A DNA stretch of 64,000 bases from Phycisphaerales bacterium (GTDB lineage: Bacteria; Planctomycetota; Phycisphaerae; Phycisphaerales; UBA1924). The notes beneath the pieces are model-generated. The model was not told the origin of the DNA, made no database searches, and saw only the letters and a list, made by a program, of their open reading frames with translations. The stretch spans positions 248,001 to 312,000 of the forward strand of contig JAIEUA010000001.1 in NCBI GenBank assembly GCA_019744815.1, written 5' to 3'. Below are positions 60,322 through 64,000 of this stretch, in pieces; within the stretch, counting starts at the first letter, position 1, and each line of letters begins with the position of its first letter. A program made the translations under genes and the position numbers.

Positions 60322-60651
60322 AGGGTCGGGAGTTTATGCGGTTCGGACACGATTCCCAAGCGAGGAAAGAAGCCTACGAACCCGCTCGATCGAGTTTTTG
60401 GCAAGCCCGCACACGTCCCGAAACACCCGAAATCCAGGCAGCCGGGGGGCCTCCCGTGACTCTCATTCTCATGACATAAACCGGACCGGAACTCGCCGGA
60501 GCTTTTGGGTCATCCGCCCTTGAACCGCGAAGCGGTGCCCGTTCCAAGCACGGGGCGTAAGCCCCGTGATGGCAACACGAGAATCCCGGAGCACCGAAGG
60601 TGCGGCACCCTGTCGCCGCGAGCCCCTTCCTCACCACCTGAGACTCTCCCA
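60322..60651. other. Gap with three small palindromes (REP-like)
   Basis: No gene is supported in these 330 bp. Three short hairpins lie close together: ACCGC-GAA-GCGGT (60524-60536), CACGGGGC-GTAA-GCCCCGTG (60549-60568) and GCACC-GAA-GGTGC (60591-60603). The group looks like another dispersed palindromic element. The first half of the gap must hold the promoter of the GDP-fucose synthase-like gene. Confidence 0.65.
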
Positions 60652-61605
60652 TCACTCGCGACGACACACAATCTGCACTCCCCGCCCCAGCGGCACCAGC
60701 ACCAACGCCGCAATCACGATGTAGAACAACTGCGTCCCCGTCGTCGGAACATACGGTCCGCCCACTCGATCCAGCTTCTCCGCCGGATAGAAGTGCTGTA
60801 GGTTTGCGGCAATCACCTGCTTCATCCGCGGCAACCCACTCTCCGCCGTGAAGCCCGCCGCGACGCCCAGCCGCTCCATCGCGTTCTCCTGTCCCGATCG
60901 AACGACGCCCTGTTCATCGAACCAGAATCGTCCCCGCGCACGCTCTCTGGTGAACGGGTTCACGATGGTCAGCTCCACAAAGCGGCTCTCGACCCGCGAA
61001 GCGTCCGGGTCCATCCGAAACGCCGAGACCGGCGCGACGCCTCGGAACTGAACGGCGCTCATCGTCTGTGAGACACCAGACACGCCGCTGATCTGCATCG
61101 AAACGAACATGCCGCGTGCGATCGCAACCTCGTGGCGCAACGGCACGAACCCGATCACCACAAACGCGACCGCACCAAGCACGCAGCTCACAAACGCGTG
61201 CCGCACACCCCGAAGAAGCCGATCCGCACGCCGCCGCGCCTCGGTCGGCCCCGCGCCACACTCAGGACACGGCCCATCCGCGCCGGGACGCGGATAGCCA
61301 CACATGCCGCACAAGTCCGGTCGCACCTCCGGCGACCGAACCAGTCGCACCGTCCACACCGCCGCCGCCAACGCCGCGACACAGACGATGACCGCGATCG
61401 CGATCAGTTCCGGAACCGCCACCCGGGTAAGCCAGTGCTCCGCGATCTCGAGCGCAATCGATGGAGCGCCCCCAGGAGAGGCGCGTGCCACGGAACCTTC
61501 CAGAGCGTTCCACGCCCGATACGCCGCCAGCACGCACGGCGCAGCGATCACGATACACGCGATCAGCGTCGAAACCGCGGCGGGCTTGTGCTGGGTTTCT
61601 GTCAC
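60652..61605 (-). CDS. Membrane protein with internal zinc ribbon
   Basis: The 317-residue protein is started here at the GTG at 61605, which has GAGGG upstream; the longer frame would overlap the promoter of the next gene. Hydrophobic segments lie at about 11-31, 63-88, 135-155 and near the C terminus. Between the second and third is a zinc ribbon, Cys99, Cys102, Cys113 and Cys116 (LCGMCGYPRPGADGPCPECG). The later part (VSAFRMDPDASRVESRFVEL) is soluble, with no domain recognised. It is of the same broad type as 4882-5637. The function is unknown. Confidence 0.72.
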   Translation of the reverse strand: MTETQHKPAAVSTLIACIVIAAPCVLAAYRAWNALEGSVARASPGGAPSIALEIAEHWLTRVAVPELIAIAVIVCVAALAAAVWTVRLVRSPEVRPDLCGMCGYPRPGADGPCPECGAGPTEARRRADRLLRGVRHAFVSCVLGAVAFVVIGFVPLRHEVAIARGMFVSMQISGVSGVSQTMSAVQFRGVAPVSAFRMDPDASRVESRFVELTIVNPFTRERARGRFWFDEQGVVRSGQENAMERLGVAAGFTAESGLPRMKQVIAANLQHFYPAEKLDRVGGPYVPTTGTQLFYIVIAALVLVPLGRGVQIVCRRE

Positions 61606-61771
61606 GCGGCCCTCACCGGCGAGCGTACCAGTTGCCCAACACGCATCAAACCCCACAATCCACCACCAAACCCATCCATTCTCGGACCACCAAGCACCCC
61701 AAAATCCCCACGAATCCGCGGCAACTCGCTGTAAACTGCGAAGCGTCCACTCCCCGCCCAAGGAACGCCCC

Positions 61772-63019
61772 ATGCTCATCCGTCCTTCGCACCTCCTGCT
61801 GATCGCAACGCTGCTCGCAGCCTTCTTCAGCGCCGCGTCCGCCCGCGCCCAGAACCAGCCCTTTACCTACCAAGGCAAACTCGCCGAATCCGGCGCACCC
61901 GCCTCCGGCGCCGTCGACCTCGTCGTCAAGCTCTTCCCCACCGACACCGGCGGCTCGCCCATCGGCACCCAGACCATCAACGGCGTCCCCCTCATCGGCG
62001 GCGTCTTCACCATCACCCTCAACGCCGCCGGCGAGTTCACCGCCAACCCCTTCGCCACCGGCGCCGACCGCTGGGTCGAGCTCGCCGTCAACGGTCAGAC
62101 CATCGCGCCGCGCCAGAAACTCACCGTCGCCCCCATGGCCGCGTTCTCCGCCGCTCCCTGGGTCCTCAATGGCACGACACTCTCGTACACCGCTGGCAAG
62201 GTCGGCATCGGCACAACCTTTGCCGACCGACCGCTCACCCTCAACGAAACAAGCCTCTTCGCCGGCACCGGACGAGTCTCCCAACTGCTGAGCCTCCAAA
62301 CCGATCAATCCACCCGCTGGCACCTCAATCTGCTCTCACCCGACGGCGCAACCAGCACGAACTTCGGCCTCAACTTCGTCGAATCCGGCGTCGCCGACTT
62401 CCGCCTCTTCCTCGCCAAGGGCGGCAACATCGGCATCGGCACCTCCACCCCCTCCGGCCGCCTGGAGATCGCCTCCGTGAACGACGCCCTGGTGATCCGC
62501 CCGCCCATCATGAACGCCGGACAGGTCGCACGCATCGCCTTCAAGGACCCCGACGGCGGCACGCCCACCACCTTCCTCGCGTTCCGAGACGCGGGCTACG
62601 GCAACCTCGGTCTCATCGACAGCGTCAGCGCCGCACGCCTGGGCGTCAACACCGTCAGCCCCAGCCAGGCCCTCGACGTCCGCGGCGAGATCGCCTTCGG
62701 CTCGTCCGGCCAGTTTTCCCCATTGGCCTCCGGCTCCGGCAACACCCGGATGGTCTTCGCCGTCGTGAACTCCGCGGACGGATCGCTGTACAGTGGCTCC
62801 GGGCTGACCGTCCAGAAACTCGGTGTGGGCATCTATCGAGTCACCTTCTCACCAGCCTTCGCCAGCTACCCGGCGGTCGTCGTGACGCCGATCGCGAGCG
62901 GCGCGGTGCACAGCGCCACCGACGTGCTCGGCTTCGGCGCCGTCGATGTCGGCATGTTCAACACCGCTGGCGCTCGCACCGACCTGTCGTTTTCGATCAT
63001 CGCGATCGGCCCGCGGTAA
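61772..63019 (+). CDS. YQG-family protein 15, outlying member without S74
   Basis: The 415-residue protein has a signal peptide (MLIRPSHLLLIATLLAAFFS plus AASARAQ) and the YQG module at about 30 (FTYQGKLAESGAPASGAVDL). Two VGIGTTFADRPLTLNE/IGIGTSTPSGRLEIAS turns lie in the stalk. The segment RIAFKDPDGGTPTTFLAFRD resembles ITFADPDGGTPTVGLRYADF of array protein 8, and the cap (MVFAVVNSADGSLYSGSGLT to IAIGPR) resembles that of array protein 2. It is thus a mosaic of two array types placed more than 20 kb away. AAGGAA precedes the ATG. The promoter box TAAACT at about 61733 is possible. Confidence 0.85.
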   Translation: MLIRPSHLLLIATLLAAFFSAASARAQNQPFTYQGKLAESGAPASGAVDLVVKLFPTDTGGSPIGTQTINGVPLIGGVFTITLNAAGEFTANPFATGADRWVELAVNGQTIAPRQKLTVAPMAAFSAAPWVLNGTTLSYTAGKVGIGTTFADRPLTLNETSLFAGTGRVSQLLSLQTDQSTRWHLNLLSPDGATSTNFGLNFVESGVADFRLFLAKGGNIGIGTSTPSGRLEIASVNDALVIRPPIMNAGQVARIAFKDPDGGTPTTFLAFRDAGYGNLGLIDSVSAARLGVNTVSPSQALDVRGEIAFGSSGQFSPLASGSGNTRMVFAVVNSADGSLYSGSGLTVQKLGVGIYRVTFSPAFASYPAVVVTPIASGAVHSATDVLGFGAVDVGMFNTAGARTDLSFSIIAIGPR

Positions 63020-63121
63020 CCAGCCGCCACGCGTCCGCCGGGTCCCCATCGGCGCATTCTCCGCCCGAACAATCCTTCTCCCCTTCGGCGTATCCTCCCC
63101 CTCTGCCTTCGGAGGATCTGG

Positions 63122-64000
63122 ATGCGTCTGACCATGGTCGGAACCGGGTACGTCGGCCTCGTCACCGGGGTCTGTTTCGCCAACACCGGCAACCACGTCA
63201 CATGTCTCGACATCGACGAGAAGAAGATCGCCGCGCTCAAGGCCGGCAAGTGCCCCATCTACGAGCCCGGCCTCGAAGAGCTGCTTGAGCGCAACATCAA
63301 GGCCGGCCGCCTCACCTTCACCACCGACGCCGCCTCCGCCTACGCCGACGCCGACATGGTCTTCATCTGCGTCGGCACCCCCAGCGACGACCGAGGCCAC
63401 ACCGATCTCAAGTACGTCCTGGGCGCCGCCGACGACATCGCCAAGGCGATCCGAAGAGACGAAGAGACGAAGAGACAAAGAGACGGAGTGGGGAATGGCC
63501 TCACCGTCGTTGTGAAGTCCACCGTCCCCGTCGGCACCACCCTCGCCGTCCGCGATCGCATCAAGAGCGCCCTGGCCGCGGCCGGTTCGAAGGCGACGTT
63601 CCACGTCGCCAACAACCCCGAGTTCCTGAAAGAAGGGGACGCCGTCAACGACTTCAACAAGCCCGACCGCGTCGTCGTCGGCGTCGAAGACGAAGCCACC
63701 GGCGAGCAGTTCCGCCGCCTCTACGACCCCTTCGTCCGCAACGGCCACCCGATCTATCTCATGGACATCCTCTCCAGCGAGATGGTCAAGTACGCCAGCA
63801 ACAACTTCCTCGCCACCAAGATCTCGTTCATCAACGAGATGGCCAATCTCTGCGAGGCCTACGGCGCCGACATCGCCAAGGTCCGCGAGGGCATGTGCGC
63901 CGACAAGCGCATCGGCACCCAGTTCCTCTACCCCGGCCTGGGCTACGGCGGATCCTGCTTCCCCAAGGACACCCTCGCCTGCATCATGATGGGCGAAAAA
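63122..64000 (+). CDS. ugd: UDP-glucose 6-dehydrogenase (3' end outside window)
   Basis: The visible 293 residues match UDP-glucose/GDP-mannose dehydrogenases, which oxidise UDP-glucose to UDP-glucuronate in two steps. The NAD motif is VGTGYVGLVTGVCFANTG (from 6), then PIYEPGLEELLERN, VVVKSTVPVGTTLAV and NNPEFLKEGDAVNDF. The catalytic cysteine is Cys279 in LGYGGSCFPKDTLA. Between DDIAKAI and LTVVVKSTV an extra charged stretch of about 17 residues (RRDEETKRQRDGVGNG) is encoded by a tandem 8-bp repeat. GGAGG lies upstream of the ATG at 63122. The product supplies glucuronate for surface polysaccharide. Confidence 0.94.
   Translation, partial: MRLTMVGTGYVGLVTGVCFANTGNHVTCLDIDEKKIAALKAGKCPIYEPGLEELLERNIKAGRLTFTTDAASAYADADMVFICVGTPSDDRGHTDLKYVLGAADDIAKAIRRDEETKRQRDGVGNGLTVVVKSTVPVGTTLAVRDRIKSALAAAGSKATFHVANNPEFLKEGDAVNDFNKPDRVVVGVEDEATGEQFRRLYDPFVRNGHPIYLMDILSSEMVKYASNNFLATKISFINEMANLCEAYGADIAKVREGMCADKRIGTQFLYPGLGYGGSCFPKDTLACIMMGEK
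63453..63484 (+). repeat. Four tandem copies of an 8-bp unit inside ugd
   Basis: GAAGAGAC occurs three times in a row, followed by AAAGAGAC. The unit is not a multiple of three, so gain or loss of one copy would shift the frame of ugd. At four copies the frame is open. Confidence 0.85.

Overview
The window looks like chromosomal DNA from a planctomycete, most likely Phycisphaerae. This is inferred from the high GC content, the many exported beta-rich proteins, the paired EF-hand (dockerin-like) C-terminal tags ending in L-x-C-P, CxxC...CxxC zinc-ribbon membrane proteins, and the many palindromic repeats between genes. No phage structural, integrase, transposase, rRNA or CRISPR feature was seen.

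Region 1 (1-12969) is mostly housekeeping: a partial cyclophilin, a BtuF-like binding protein, a DCC-family thiol oxidoreductase, a lipoprotein, a TVP38-type membrane protein, dnaA, an hpf-ptsN-ptsH cluster, tRNA-Ile(GAT), a GT87-type mannosyltransferase and cysS. Palindromic elements lie between several of these genes, and one sits in frame inside cysS.

Region 2 (13097-40591) is the striking part. It holds fourteen co-oriented genes for secreted proteins that share one module, called here the YQG module (F-x-Y-Q-G ... L-x-P-R-x-x-I ... VPWSGI). The heads vary: P-domain, RCC1 repeats, or beta domains of unknown type. So do the C-terminal caps: six genes end in an S74 endosialidase-type chaperone followed by a coiled coil, and the others carry at least five other caps. 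A fifteenth member lies at 61772-63019. Several have their own recognisable -35/-10 promoter and strong Shine-Dalgarno sequence. Fragments of cysS, of an OsmC gene and of array members lie between the genes, so the array appears to have grown by segmental duplication and decay.

Region 3 (40695-48730) has a P-loop kinase-like protein, followed by five secreted proteins that carry the paired EF-hand tag.

Region 4 (48749-64000) mixes metabolism and envelope functions: a PLP decarboxylase, guanylate kinase, a lysine-tailed NTF2/SnoaL protein, an exported protein of unknown function, a DUF559 endonuclease between two copies of a 167-bp repeat, a CrtI-type desaturase, a di-heme peroxidase with an EF-hand tag, an arginase-family enzyme, a GDP-fucose synthase-like epimerase, a zinc-ribbon membrane protein, the fifteenth YQG protein and the 5' part of a UDP-glucose dehydrogenase gene.

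The YQG array, the EF-hand-tagged proteins and the nucleotide-sugar genes together suggest a region devoted largely to the cell surface. That joint role is inference; the individual domain calls rest on the sequence.
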